64,000 nucleotides of DNA from Bacteroidota bacterium. Lineage in GTDB: Bacteria > Bacteroidota > Bacteroidia > Chitinophagales > Chitinophagaceae. Numbering within the stretch: the stretch's first letter is position 1; the number at the start of each line of letters is the position of its first letter. The notes below the pieces were generated by a model, which had not been told where the DNA came from, ran no database searches, and saw nothing but the letters and a program-made list of their open reading frames with translations. The position numbers were made by a program, and so were the translations under genes. The DNA lies in the NCBI GenBank assembly GCA_013286425.1, contig JABDFS010000001.1, forward strand, positions 1 through 64,000, given 5' to 3'. This document shows positions 1 to 9,407 of this stretch, in pieces.

Positions 1-375
1 TTTCTTGGTTTTTCTGAAAATGTAACCTCTTTTTTTGAAGAGGCTCATTGTTTTGTGCTGCCTTCTTATTACCAGGAAGGCGTGCCAAGATCTTTACTGG
101 AAGCATGTGCAATGGAAGTGCCTTGCATTACAACTGATAACAATGGCTGTAAAGAAGTAATAAATGATAATGTAAACGGATTCATCTGTAATAAAAATGA
201 CGCAGCTGATCTTGCTTTAAAAATGCAACAAATGCTTTGCTTGCCGGCAACTCAATTATCTGAAATGGGCAGGAGAGGCAGAGAGATTGTTTTGGAAAAA
301 TTTGATGTTCGTATAACTATAGAAAAATATGATGAAGCTGTAAAGAAAATAATTAGTAAAAAAGATTTTGTGTAA
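1..375 (+). CDS. Glycosyltransferase, GT4 family, C-terminal part (5' end outside window)
   Basis: The reading frame is open from base 1, so the gene starts upstream and about 124 C-terminal residues are visible. The segment with SYYQEGVPRSLLEA followed by GVPCIT-like (EVPCITTDN) and GCKEVI...NGFI is the nucleotide-sugar binding half of GT4 (group 1) transferases; the EGxPxxLLEA motif contacts the sugar nucleotide. Such enzymes usually build polysaccharide or glycolipid in the cytoplasm. A GTG at 55 is internal to the conserved domain and is not a real start. The gene ends 10 bases from the end of the convergent M48 gene. Acceptor and sugar cannot be read from this fragment. Confidence 0.85.
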   Translation, partial: FLGFSENVTSFFEEAHCFVLPSYYQEGVPRSLLEACAMEVPCITTDNNGCKEVINDNVNGFICNKNDAADLALKMQQMLCLPATQLSEMGRRGREIVLEKFDVRITIEKYDEAVKKIISKKDFV

Positions 376-385
376 TCTGATTATT

Positions 386-1189
386 TTATTTACCCGGCTT
401 ATAATACGTTAACGCTTCAGGCATTAAGTCTTTCAGTTTTTGTATGCGTGAAGCATCGCTCGGATGATCGCTTAACCATACAGGCGGTGCAGACCCATTA
501 TTTAAGTTCATCATGCGTGTCCAGAAAGGTATGGCTTGCTGCGGGTCATAACCAGCCATAGCTGCGAATATCAGCCCGTAATGATCGGCTTCATATTCCT
601 GGTTACGGCTGTTAGGAAGCAACACGCCCACCTGGGCTGATGACCCATAAACACTATTGAAAATATTAACGGTTTGAGGATTACTTCCCAATGCTACATC
701 TCCTGCTACCTGTATTCCCTGTGCTACCATTTCCTGGCTCATTCTTTCTCTTCCATGACCTGCAACTGCGTGCGTGATCTCATGCCCTAATACTATAGCT
801 AAAGCAGTTTCATTTTGTGTAACAGGCAATATACCTGTATACACAACAACTTTTCCGCCGGGCATACACCAGGCATTTACTTCTTTGCTTTCAACAAGAT
901 TGAATTCCCATTTGTAGTTTGAAATATCATTTGCTATGCCTTTTTGCTGATAATATTGTGTAATGGCATTGGCTATGCGCTGGCCAACACGTTTAACCAT
1001 TTCAGCATCGGTACTTGTGGCGGCTACAACTTTATTAGAAGACAGGAATTGCTTGTATTGGGTTAATGACAATTGTTCAACCTGGCTCTCAGATACAAGA
1101 TTGAGTTGATTTCTGCCTGTAATAGCATTTCTTGTGCAGGAAAAACATGAGCTTACAGCAACTAACAGCAGGATTACTTTTAATTTCAT
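386..1189 (-). CDS. M48 family zinc metalloprotease, lipoprotein
   Basis: A 267-residue periplasmic protease resembling E. coli LoiP/BepA-type M48 enzymes. The N-terminus is a hydrophobic signal ending in cysteines at residues 15 and 18, consistent with a lipobox. The zinc site HEITH is at residues 136-140, and the distal glutamate ligand lies in NQEYEADHYGL. No TPR domain follows, so it is the short LoiP-like type rather than BepA-like. It lies 22 bases downstream of plsY on the same strand and may be co-transcribed with it. The likely role is quality control of outer-membrane or envelope proteins, which is inferred from the family. Confidence 0.9.
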   Translation of the reverse strand: MKLKVILLLVAVSSCFSCTRNAITGRNQLNLVSESQVEQLSLTQYKQFLSSNKVVAATSTDAEMVKRVGQRIANAITQYYQQKGIANDISNYKWEFNLVESKEVNAWCMPGGKVVVYTGILPVTQNETALAIVLGHEITHAVAGHGRERMSQEMVAQGIQVAGDVALGSNPQTVNIFNSVYGSSAQVGVLLPNSRNQEYEADHYGLIFAAMAGYDPQQAIPFWTRMMNLNNGSAPPVWLSDHPSDASRIQKLKDLMPEALTYYKPGK

Positions 1190-1211
1190 AATTAAAACTT
1201 CAAAAAATAAT

Positions 1212-1880
1212 TTATGATCTTCTTCTTTTTTGCCTGTTGCTGCGGCGCCGGTCGCGGTGTTTAAGAATGGGTACTTTACTTTCAGTTCCGTTAAGTAAGC
1301 GGTTTATATTTTTTTGATGCGTAAGTATTACCATCAAAGCAACTGCAACTGAAAACACCCTGTACAGAGTAACATCGTCATTAAAAATAAACAAGATAAA
1401 TACTGCAAACGCTATACTTGAAAGTATTGAGCTAAGAGAAACGAACCTTGTTAAATATAACACCAGCAAAAAAACTCCCACACAACACACAGCAACAATT
1501 GGTTGAATAGCCAATATCATTCCAAATAAAGTTGCAACGCCTTTACCGCCTTTGAAACCGGCCCAGATGGGGAATATATGGCCCGCTACTGCGGCAAGTC
1601 CAAGGCCAATCATAAAATTAGTTCTGTCCCAGTCATTTGATTTTGTTACATAGTAAGGTATCAGTATGTAGAGAGAAGTTGCAATAACACCTTTAAGCAT
1701 ATCAACTACCATTACGAAGGTTCCCCATTTTGGGCCAAGAACGCGGTAAGTATTGGTAGCGCCGGCATTGCCGCTTCCATAATCGCGTATATCAATTCCA
1801 AAATAATAACGGCTAACCCAAACAGAGGTAGGGATAGAACCAATCAGGTAGGCTGCTATGATCAATAAAAGTTCATTCAT
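1212..1880 (-). CDS. plsY: Glycerol-3-phosphate acyltransferase PlsY
   Basis: A 222-residue integral membrane enzyme that transfers an acyl group from acyl-phosphate to glycerol-3-phosphate, the first step of phospholipid synthesis. The PlsY signature GSGNAGATN is near residue 36, a second motif with FKGGKGVAT is near residue 110, and there are about five hydrophobic segments. The family is usually 190-220 residues; the extra length here is a basic tail (HRDRRRSNRQKRRRS). The start at 1880 directly precedes a typical PlsY N-terminus. It is followed by the M48 protease gene on the same strand. Confidence 0.95.
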   Translation of the reverse strand: MNELLLIIAAYLIGSIPTSVWVSRYYFGIDIRDYGSGNAGATNTYRVLGPKWGTFVMVVDMLKGVIATSLYILIPYYVTKSNDWDRTNFMIGLGLAAVAGHIFPIWAGFKGGKGVATLFGMILAIQPIVAVCCVGVFLLVLYLTRFVSLSSILSSIAFAVFILFIFNDDVTLYRVFSVAVALMVILTHQKNINRLLNGTESKVPILKHRDRRRSNRQKRRRS

Positions 1881-2054
1881 CAGGAGCTAAGCAAATTAAT
1901 TCAAGGTTGGCAAATATAAGCGCATTGTGATAAAAAAAACAGATAAAATTATGATATCCACGAAATTGGTTTTGCTTTTTGTTTCTTAAATCAAACAGAT
2001 AAACCATTTAATAAATTACCTAATGGATTGTGAAACAAAATAGAAAGCGAAGGT

Positions 2055-2062
2055 TACATTTG
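2055..2062 (+). promoter_or_regulatory. Putative Bacteroidota -7 box of ppa
   Basis: TACATTTG matches the TAnnTTTG -7 consensus of Bacteroidota sigma-A promoters and lies 17 bases before the ppa start codon. The nearest upstream TTG is about 24 bases away, a little further than the usual 19-21, so the -33 element is uncertain. Confidence 0.5.
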
Positions 2063-2079
2063 CAAAAATTTAAGAAATA

Positions 2080-2619
2080 ATGGCTGACATATTACACCCA
2101 TGGCATGGCGTTTCTTACGGCGATAAAGCACCCAGAATAGTTAATGCAATAATTGAAATTTCCCAAGGCTCAAGATGTAAATATGAAATTGACAAGGAGA
2201 GTGGCCTTCTGAAACTTGACAGGGTGATTTATTCATCATTCTATTATCCCAATAATTACGGTTTTATTCCACAAACCTATGGCGATGATAAAGATCCTTT
2301 GGATATACTTGTAATAACTTCTTTGCCTGTGCAACCGCTAACTTTAATGGAAGCAAAAGTTATTGGTGTTATGCAAATGATCGATAGCGGCGATGCAGAT
2401 GACAAAATTATTGCTGTAGCCAATAATGATCCGGCTGTAAACCACTATAATAATATTGAAGAATTACCACCACATTTTTTTGAAGAACTCCGTCACTTCT
2501 TTGAGGAATATAAAACACTTGAAAAGAAAACCGTTAAGGTTGCAGATTTTGGTGATAAGGCAAAAGCGCTGGATATAATTACAGACGCTATTAATTTGTA
2601 CAAGAAAAAGTTTCGCTGA
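2080..2619 (+). CDS. ppa: Inorganic pyrophosphatase (family I)
   Basis: A 179-residue soluble enzyme that hydrolyses pyrophosphate to phosphate and so drives biosynthetic reactions. The family I metal-binding signature [10 protein letters not shown] is near residues 69-78, corresponding to DxDPxD, and the upstream [18 protein letters not shown] segment is also typical. Length fits the family (about 175-180). The gene stands alone between divergent plsY and convergent ppc, with its own -7 box. Confidence 0.95.
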   Translation: MADILHPWHGVSYGDKAPRIVNAIIEISQGSRCKYEIDKESGLLKLDRVIYSSFYYPNNYGFIPQTYGDDKDPLDILVITSLPVQPLTLMEAKVIGVMQMIDSGDADDKIIAVANNDPAVNHYNNIEELPPHFFEELRHFFEEYKTLEKKTVKVADFGDKAKALDIITDAINLYKKKFR

Positions 2620-2679
2620 AAATATAAACGTTTTTCAACTTATAAATTAGTGATTTAATTTTTTACCGGTAAATGAACC

Positions 2680-2765
2680 TTGATACTTTACGGTTCTGTC
2701 ACTTCGCTTGCCTGTCCCGAGAGCAAAGCGATTCGGGATACTGCATATCATTGAGCAGCTACGGT
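2680..2765. repeat. Dispersed intergenic repeat, copy D
   Basis: The gap between the convergent ppa and ppc genes holds an inverted repeat (TCCCGA...TCGGGA around 2717-2740), followed by TACTGCATATCATTGAGCAG. On the complementary strand, about 24 bases match the repeat at 36226-36290 with roughly three differences. It is probably part of a dispersed repeat family and may also help to terminate the two genes. Confidence 0.4.
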
Positions 2766-2777
2766 TTCCTGTTTATA

Positions 2778-5330
2778 CTACGCAGAATTTCTTCCCGCAT
2801 TAATAATTCCGAATGAACAGCGCATAGCCAGCTTTTCATACTTTTCTTTAAAAGCTGCATCACTGCCTTCTCTTATTTTCATTAACGCATATTGTTGTAT
2901 GGTTACAAGCGGAAGCACAATGCGTTCGCGCATATTAATGCTTGAATGTTCAACCGGAAGCCCTTCCATCAAACTTTTATTGCCTGAAAGCTTTTTAAGA
3001 TACTCTAGTGTAAGATTAAATTCATCATACATCATCTTCCAAAGCTTGCCGAAACGCGCATCATTGGAAACATATTTTGTAAGCGGAAAAAAGCATTTCA
3101 TCATTGCCATCTCGCAATTGTCAAGCAAGGTTCTGAAGAACATTGAATTTTTATAGAGATATTGTACCTGTCTCCATTTTCCTGATGCTTCTGCCTGTTT
3201 TAAAGCAGTTCCCACACCATAATAACCGGTAACATTTTGTTTTAACTGACTGAAAGCGCCAACAAAAGGAATAGCGCGCAGGTCTTTTAATGAAAGCCCT
3301 GATGTTTTACCGCGTTTTGTAGGCCTGCTGCCAATATTTGTTTCTGAATAAAATCTCAGTGGACTTATCTCTGCTAAATAATCAACAAATGCAGGATGAT
3401 TTTTAAGCTGCATATAAGCCTTGTAACTGTCTTCAGATAATTGCTTCAGCAATTTTTCTTCGCTTCTTGTTAATGTATTTTCTTTAACAGAGAATAATTC
3501 ATTGGCAACACCTGCATGCACCAATTGTTCAATATTGAATTGAGCTGAATCTATTGTTCCGAAGTTTGAGCTTACCGTTTGTCCTTGCACAGTCAACTGG
3601 ATTTCTTTGTTGGAAATATCACGCCCCATTGATGCATAGAACCTGTGGGTTTTGCCACCGCCACGTGCAGGCGGGCCACCACGTCCATCAAAAAAGATAA
3701 CATCAATATCATAATTTTTGGAGATAGCTGTAAGCTCTTCTTTCGCTTTATAAATACTCCAGTTGGCCATCAAATAACCGCCATCTTTTGTACCGTCAGA
3801 AAAACCAAGCATGATGGTTTGTTTGTTGCCACGCAATTTTAAATGTTCACGATACTCTTTATTCGAGTATAGTTTTTTCATTATTGCAGAAGCATTTTCC
3901 AGGTCATCAATTGTTTCAAACAGAGGCACAATATCAACAGTTAATGCTTCTTTCTTCCATCCGTTCAACAAAAACAAGGCATATACCTCGATCACGTTCA
4001 ACGCACTGTTGCATTGACTTATAACATACCTGTGACAAGCTTCTTTACCATTTTGCTGTTGAATGGTTTTAACAGCTTCTGCAGATTTAAGCGTATCAGT
4101 AAAAAGTTCATTGTCAGAAAATGAAACGGTTGTTTCATGCACTTTTAATAACGCTGCGATCTTCCTGTTCTCATCCAGGCTGTTGTAATTTGAAGGCAGA
4201 ACATCCTGTTCTATCAATGATTCAAAAAAGCGTGTGTGCACCGTACTTTCCTGCCTTATATCAAGCGAAGCGAAATACAAACCAAATATCTCTGCTTTGA
4301 ATAACAGCTTATAAACATCTTCAATAAAAAGGTTGTTGTTATCTTTTAGAATAACAATGATCTTGTTGAGAATGCCTTTGATTTCTTCCTTGCTTATTTT
4401 ATCTGTTGCATTGTTATATAAATTATCATACAACCTTTTTTCAAGCTGCGTGATCAATTCATGAGCGCCTTTAAATGTAAGCCTGCGTTTAAGCCATTTT
4501 GCATTTCTGTGATAAGAACGCAAAACGCCCATGCGCAATGTTTCTGCAACTTTTAAAGTTATCTCAGTTGTAACAAAAGGATTGCCATCGCGGTCTGCGC
4601 CGGGCCAGAATCCCATCTGGATTAAAGGATGCTTTATTGCTTCCGACTGATCAAATTCATTTTTAAAAATGAACATGATGTTTCCAATAGCATCGTAGAA
4701 AACATTTTCTAAAAACCATAACAAGCTTATGGCTTCATCGTATGGAGTTGGCTTCTGCTTTTTGAGAAAAGGCGTTCTTCCTAATTGTTGCAGGTAAATA
4801 TTAACCAGTTCAGTTTCGTCGGTTTTTAATGCTTTTGAAAGATCGTTGATAATACCCAAAACTTCGCCTGTATAAAACTGCGTTGGATGCGCTGTTAAAA
4901 CAATACGCACTGCAAAATCGTTCAGCTTTTTTATGAACTCTTTTTCTTTATGCATCTGATCGATCTGCGAACACAACTGCTTTAACGTGCCCGGGCCATT
5001 CACATCGTTCACATGTGTAAATGCTGCATCTTCCAAAGCATCAAACAAAACAACCTGTCTTTCGGCATATTGAACAAAGCGAAATAAAAGATCTATCTGT
5101 TCATCTTTTTCATACGAAGTGTTTTGCTTGAGAAAATTATCAATGATTTCAGCCGGGCTTTTTTCTTTGCTGTATCCTTCTTCGCACTCCAATAAAAACA
5201 ATGAAAGCAATACACCTGTTTTTTCAATGCGGTGAAAGGGCAATGAAGTAAATAAACTGTTATATAACTGAAACTTTAACGCAACAAGATTCTTAAACTC
5301 CTGCAACGCTGCGGAAGATAGCTGGCTCAT
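2778..5330 (-). CDS. ppc: Phosphoenolpyruvate carboxylase
   Basis: An 850-residue cytoplasmic enzyme that carboxylates phosphoenolpyruvate to oxaloacetate and so replenishes the TCA cycle. Seen motifs are LTAHPTQ (catalytic His), GADRDGNPFVT, and FSDGTKDGGYLMANW. The glycine-rich loop reads GRGGPPARGGG, where most bacterial enzymes have GRGGxxGRGG, and the C-terminus ends GRNSA where RNTG is typical. Both positions touch the active site, so this is a divergent PEPC, although full length is kept. It ends about 160 bases from convergent ppa and lies just downstream of crtB. Confidence 0.93.
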   Translation of the reverse strand: MSQLSSAALQEFKNLVALKFQLYNSLFTSLPFHRIEKTGVLLSLFLLECEEGYSKEKSPAEIIDNFLKQNTSYEKDEQIDLLFRFVQYAERQVVLFDALEDAAFTHVNDVNGPGTLKQLCSQIDQMHKEKEFIKKLNDFAVRIVLTAHPTQFYTGEVLGIINDLSKALKTDETELVNIYLQQLGRTPFLKKQKPTPYDEAISLLWFLENVFYDAIGNIMFIFKNEFDQSEAIKHPLIQMGFWPGADRDGNPFVTTEITLKVAETLRMGVLRSYHRNAKWLKRRLTFKGAHELITQLEKRLYDNLYNNATDKISKEEIKGILNKIIVILKDNNNLFIEDVYKLLFKAEIFGLYFASLDIRQESTVHTRFFESLIEQDVLPSNYNSLDENRKIAALLKVHETTVSFSDNELFTDTLKSAEAVKTIQQQNGKEACHRYVISQCNSALNVIEVYALFLLNGWKKEALTVDIVPLFETIDDLENASAIMKKLYSNKEYREHLKLRGNKQTIMLGFSDGTKDGGYLMANWSIYKAKEELTAISKNYDIDVIFFDGRGGPPARGGGKTHRFYASMGRDISNKEIQLTVQGQTVSSNFGTIDSAQFNIEQLVHAGVANELFSVKENTLTRSEEKLLKQLSEDSYKAYMQLKNHPAFVDYLAEISPLRFYSETNIGSRPTKRGKTSGLSLKDLRAIPFVGAFSQLKQNVTGYYGVGTALKQAEASGKWRQVQYLYKNSMFFRTLLDNCEMAMMKCFFPLTKYVSNDARFGKLWKMMYDEFNLTLEYLKKLSGNKSLMEGLPVEHSSINMRERIVLPLVTIQQYALMKIREGSDAAFKEKYEKLAMRCSFGIINAGRNSA

Positions 5331-5374
5331 ACGCGATAAATATATAAAATATTGCGCAAGCGATTAAACTGCCT

Positions 5375-6211
5375 TTATAAAATATTAAGCTGGTTGCGTA
5401 ATCCTGCCTTTGCGAGAATGAAAATTTTGGTGTGATCAGCAATGCGGATTCTCTTTTGCAATATTGATTTAGGCTGAAGTTTTTTTATTTTTTTGAACAA
5501 TGAATAATAATACTGATAGGCAACATATACACCAAACTTTGCGCTTGCAGGAAGCTGCATAATGCCTTTATAAGCATGATCAAAATCTCTTTGGATACCT
5601 GATTCTATTTTTCTCTTTTCTTCATTGCTGAAGTTTTTAAAGTTGCAGTTTGGAAAATACATGCGGTCAAGCAATTCATTATCAACTTTCATATCGCGTA
5701 AAAAATTTACTTTCTGAAATGCTGCACCAAGGCTGCATGCATATTCTTTCAAACGCGTGAACAACTGTTTGTCTTTTGCGCAAAAAATACTCAGGCACAT
5801 TAAACCAACTGCTTCAGCACTTCCATAAATATATTCTTTATAAGAAGCTTCATCATGCACATTTTTATACAAATCTTTTTGCATGCTGCAGAAAAAAGCA
5901 TCGATCAATTTATGATCAATTGAATACTTATTTACTGTAAGCTGAAAACTATTCAGGATTGGATTGAGGCTTATTTTTTCATAAATAGCTTTATATGTTT
6001 CTGCTTTAAAATTTTGCAACATTGCTGCTTTGTCAAATTCATGAAATGTATCTACGATCTCGTCAGTAAACCTAACGAAACCATAAATATTATGTATATC
6101 GCTGCGAATATCTTTATGCAATAACTTAACTGCAGCAGCAAACGAAGTGCTGTAATTTTCAGTAACTATTTTACTGCATTGCCTGCTTGTTTCATGAAAA
6201 CGTTCAATCAT
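5375..6211 (-). CDS. crtB: Phytoene/squalene synthase (CrtB-like)
   Basis: A 278-residue prenyl synthase that condenses two geranylgeranyl diphosphates head to head into phytoene. The two aspartate-rich motifs are visible: DEIVD at residues 50-54 and RDMKVD with Asp at 173 and 177. I place the start at the ATG at 6211; an in-frame TTG at 6229 would add six residues that look unrelated to the family. It lies 78 bases downstream of crtI on the same strand. Squalene synthase activity is possible, but the crtI neighbour favours phytoene synthase. Confidence 0.88.
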   Translation of the reverse strand: MIERFHETSRQCSKIVTENYSTSFAAAVKLLHKDIRSDIHNIYGFVRFTDEIVDTFHEFDKAAMLQNFKAETYKAIYEKISLNPILNSFQLTVNKYSIDHKLIDAFFCSMQKDLYKNVHDEASYKEYIYGSAEAVGLMCLSIFCAKDKQLFTRLKEYACSLGAAFQKVNFLRDMKVDNELLDRMYFPNCNFKNFSNEEKRKIESGIQRDFDHAYKGIMQLPASAKFGVYVAYQYYYSLFKKIKKLQPKSILQKRIRIADHTKIFILAKAGLRNQLNIL

Positions 6212-6289
6212 AATAAAAGTCTTAAACAAAAGAATGCAAATAATTAATTTTTCCCTGTGTTTAAATTAACGCAAAAAAGCAATGAATGT

Positions 6290-7780
6290 TTACCTGAACA
6301 ATTTATTTATACAGGCTGATACAACTTCGCCGCTTATTAAAGCCGGCGGAACGCCCGGGCCCGGAACAGTGAACTGGCCTGTGTAAAATAAATTCCTTAC
6401 TTTTTTATTTTTTATGGATGGTTTTAACATCGCTGTCTGCATCAATGTATTAGCTAAACCATAAGCATTGCCTTTATATGCGTTATAATCACCTACGAAA
6501 TTGCTATATGCATAAGATTTTTTTACAATAATATTTTGCCTGATAGTTTCACCGGTTTTCTTTTCAAAGCGATCTATGATCTTTTCAAAATAACTGTTTC
6601 GCAGATCTTCGTTGTCATCTGTAAGCCCTGATGCAACAGGAATTAAAAAGAAAAGATTCTCACACCCTTCCGGCGCTGATGAATTATCAGTCACCGATGT
6701 TGCACTAACATAAAATAAAGGGTCAGTTGGCCATTGCTTTGTTGTATAAATTTCTTTTGCATGCTGTTCAAACGAAGTATCAAAAAACAATGAATGATGA
6801 TGAATGTTATTGAGCTTCTTATTTAATCCAACATAGAAGATAATGCACGATGGCGCCAATACTTTTTGATTCCAATATGCTTCTGAATAATTCCTGTATG
6901 CAGCAGGCAAAAGTTTGTTTTCTACATGATGGTAATCTGCATTCGCAATAACAACATCAGCTTTATAAACTGAGATTTCGCCATCTATATTTTGTGCAAT
7001 TACTTTTGAAGCAAGCCCACCTTTAATTTCAATATTCTTAACATCCTGGTTGAAGCAGAACTTTACATTCAGCTCAAGCGCAAGTGTATACATTGCTTCA
7101 ACAATTTTGTACATACCACCTTTGGGAAACCATGTTCCGCCTTTTATGTCTGCATAATTCATCAGGCTGTATAATGCGGGAGTTTTTTCAGGTAAAGCAC
7201 CAAGAAACAAAACAGGGAATTCCAGCAACTGCTGCAAATGCGGATGATGAAAATATTGCTGTATATGTCTTTTAATTGAAGTAAAAACGTCAAGCTTTAT
7301 TATGCCTTTCAATAAGTCAACATCAAAAAATTCAGTAACAGAAATACCGGGTTTGTATACAAGCCTGTTCATTCCGGCTTCATACTTGAATGCAGCTTCT
7401 TTTAAAAATAAATCAAGTTTATTGCTGCTTCCGGGTTCAATACTTTCAAATAATTTTTTTAATGAAGTATAATCCGCAGGAACATCCATCACCCCATCAT
7501 TCCAATAAATGCTGTACGACGGATCAAGCCTTATTAAATCATAATAGTCGCCGGCTTTTTTATTGAACTGGTAAAAGAATCTTTCAAACACATCCGGCAT
7601 CCAATACCAGCTTGGGCCCATGTCAAAACTAAACCCATCAATTTTTAATTGGCGTGCCCTGCCTCCGGGCTCATCATGTTTCTCAAGCACCGTTACATTC
7701 CATCCTGCCTTCGCCATAAAACAGGCAGCCGACATGCCTGCAAACCCGCTTCCGATTATAATGGCATTTTTATTATTCAC
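6290..7780 (-). CDS. crtI: Phytoene desaturase (CrtI-type)
   Basis: A 496-residue FAD-dependent carotenoid desaturase that converts phytoene stepwise to lycopene at the membrane. The Rossmann FAD motif IIGSGFAGMSAA starts at residue 8, followed by LEKHDEPGGRAR. The C-terminal CrtI signature FYTGQFTVPGPGVPPALISG closes the FAD site. Length matches bacterial CrtI (490-510). It starts 10 bases after the ECF sigma gene stop and is followed by crtB, so sigma-crtI-crtB is probably one transcript. Downstream steps (cyclase, hydroxylase) are not in this window. Confidence 0.93.
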   Translation of the reverse strand: MNNKNAIIIGSGFAGMSAACFMAKAGWNVTVLEKHDEPGGRARQLKIDGFSFDMGPSWYWMPDVFERFFYQFNKKAGDYYDLIRLDPSYSIYWNDGVMDVPADYTSLKKLFESIEPGSSNKLDLFLKEAAFKYEAGMNRLVYKPGISVTEFFDVDLLKGIIKLDVFTSIKRHIQQYFHHPHLQQLLEFPVLFLGALPEKTPALYSLMNYADIKGGTWFPKGGMYKIVEAMYTLALELNVKFCFNQDVKNIEIKGGLASKVIAQNIDGEISVYKADVVIANADYHHVENKLLPAAYRNYSEAYWNQKVLAPSCIIFYVGLNKKLNNIHHHSLFFDTSFEQHAKEIYTTKQWPTDPLFYVSATSVTDNSSAPEGCENLFFLIPVASGLTDDNEDLRNSYFEKIIDRFEKKTGETIRQNIIVKKSYAYSNFVGDYNAYKGNAYGLANTLMQTAMLKPSIKNKKVRNLFYTGQFTVPGPGVPPALISGEVVSACINKLFR

Positions 7781-7790
7781 TGTATAAATA

Positions 7791-8288
7791 TCAGAAACGT
7801 TCTACCTGAGACTTTAATAATTTACGCGCAAAATGTACACGGCTTTTTATAGTGCCCAAAGGTTCGGAAAGTATATCTGCTATCTCGGTGTATTTATACC
7901 CATCGAAGTGTAACAGGAATGGGTGTTTAAAAATTTCGGGCAGATTTATAATAGCCTTTTTTATTTCTTTAATGTTGATGGAAGCCACTGCATCATTGTA
8001 TGTAACTGCCCTGGTTGAATTGATGTAATAATCGCCCGCCGTTCCATCAAATATTAATTGTTGCCTGCTTTTCTTACGATAATCATTTATAAAAATATTC
8101 CGCATGATGGTATATAACCATGCTTTGAGATTTGTGCCTGTGCTATATTTCTCTTCATTGGCAAGCGCCTTATATATCGTTTCCTGGAAAAGATCGCGCG
8201 CTTCTTCATGATCCTGGGTTAATTTGAATGCAAAAGGCATCAGGAATTCTGCACTGTTCAATAAGACATGATTAAAATCAATCTCCAT
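7791..8288 (-). CDS. ECF RNA polymerase sigma factor heading the carotenoid genes
   Basis: A 165-residue sigma-70 family protein with only regions 2 and 4. Region 2 contains DLFQETIYKA and LKAWLYTIMRNIFINDYRK; region 4 ends with YTEIADILSEPLGTIKSRVHFARK, a helix-turn-helix. No anti-sigma factor gene is adjacent. Its position 10 bases before crtI on the same strand suggests that it controls carotenoid synthesis, as sigma factors do for light-induced carotenogenesis in some other bacteria. The inducing signal is unknown. Confidence 0.92.
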   Translation of the reverse strand: MEIDFNHVLLNSAEFLMPFAFKLTQDHEEARDLFQETIYKALANEEKYSTGTNLKAWLYTIMRNIFINDYRKKSRQQLIFDGTAGDYYINSTRAVTYNDAVASINIKEIKKAIINLPEIFKHPFLLHFDGYKYTEIADILSEPLGTIKSRVHFARKLLKSQVERF

Positions 8289-8368
8289 TTTTGTTTAATT
8301 TTTCACATATCAAACTTAAACAAAAAGTATATACAAAACCTCTTTTAAAAATTCAAACCCAATTTTTT

Positions 8369-9181
8369 TTACACACTTACATTAAAATCTCTCAGGGCAT
8401 CGTTTAGACTTGTTTTAAGATCTGTGCTGGGTTTGCGTTTGCCGATGATCAATGCACAGCTTACCCCAAAAGAACCTGCGGGAAAATCTTTGTTGTATGT
8501 GCCGGGAATAACAACACTGCCGGCCGGAACATGGCCTTTGTATTCAACAGGCGAGGATTTACTTACATCTATAATTTTTGTGGATTGTGTAAGCACTACG
8601 TTTGCACCAAGCACTGCCTCTTTTTCAACGATAACGCCTTCAACCACTATGCAACGGCTGCCGATAAAACACCCATCTTCTATAATTACAGGCGAGGCTT
8701 GTAACGGTTCCAAAACACCGCCAATACCAACACCGCCGCTCAGGTGAACATGCTTGCCTATCTGCGCACAACTGCCAACAGTTGCCCATGTATCAACCAT
8801 GGTTCCTTCATCTACATACGCACCAATATTTATGAAGCTTGGAAGCTGTATCACGTTCTTTGCAACATAAGCGCCGTAACGCGAAACAGCACCGGGAATA
8901 GTTCTGACGCCTAAGCTTTTAAAATCTTTTTTTAATGGGATCTTATCATGGAACTCAAAGGGCGGCATTTGTATGGTTTCCATCGGCTGCACAGCGAAGT
9001 ACATAAGTATTGCCTGTTTTACCCACTCGTTTACCTGCCATCCGTTCTCAGTTGGTGAAGCTGTGCGCAACCTTCCTTTATCCACTTCTTCAATAACTGC
9101 TTTTACTGCGTCTGAATATTTCTGATCTTTTAATAATTCCCGGTTGGACCATGCTTCTGAAATCAATGATTGTAATTCCAT
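8369..9181 (-). CDS. dapD: 2,3,4,5-tetrahydropyridine-2,6-dicarboxylate N-succinyltransferase
   Basis: A 270-residue left-handed beta-helix transferase in the lysine and meso-diaminopimelate pathway. It transfers succinyl from succinyl-CoA to tetrahydrodipicolinate. The hexapeptide-repeat region is seen in stretches such as GSCAQIGKHVHLSGGVGIGG and EDGCFIGSRCIVVEGV. I choose the ATG at 9181 (MELQSLISEAW), which matches the usual DapD N-terminus; a TTG at 9220 would add 13 residues. It lies 80 bases upstream of the sigma gene on the same strand, and no functional link is evident. Confidence 0.95.
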   Translation of the reverse strand: MELQSLISEAWSNRELLKDQKYSDAVKAVIEEVDKGRLRTASPTENGWQVNEWVKQAILMYFAVQPMETIQMPPFEFHDKIPLKKDFKSLGVRTIPGAVSRYGAYVAKNVIQLPSFINIGAYVDEGTMVDTWATVGSCAQIGKHVHLSGGVGIGGVLEPLQASPVIIEDGCFIGSRCIVVEGVIVEKEAVLGANVVLTQSTKIIDVSKSSPVEYKGHVPAGSVVIPGTYNKDFPAGSFGVSCALIIGKRKPSTDLKTSLNDALRDFNVSV

Positions 9182-9407
9182 GAATTTTTTTTGCGAAGAT
9201 AAATATTGAACAATTCGCAAAAGAAATTATAGCCAGGTACAGGCAGGATTAAGCAAACGTCACGGGGAAAGTAAACGAAGCTGAAAATTGAAAGGTTTTT
9301 TCACTACCAGCCTATAAGGAATGACAGGTGTATACCTGCAAGCTGTACTGATCATCTTATTTATCAATTACCTGTTTTATATTTAACAGGGAGCATATTT
9401 TTACGAT

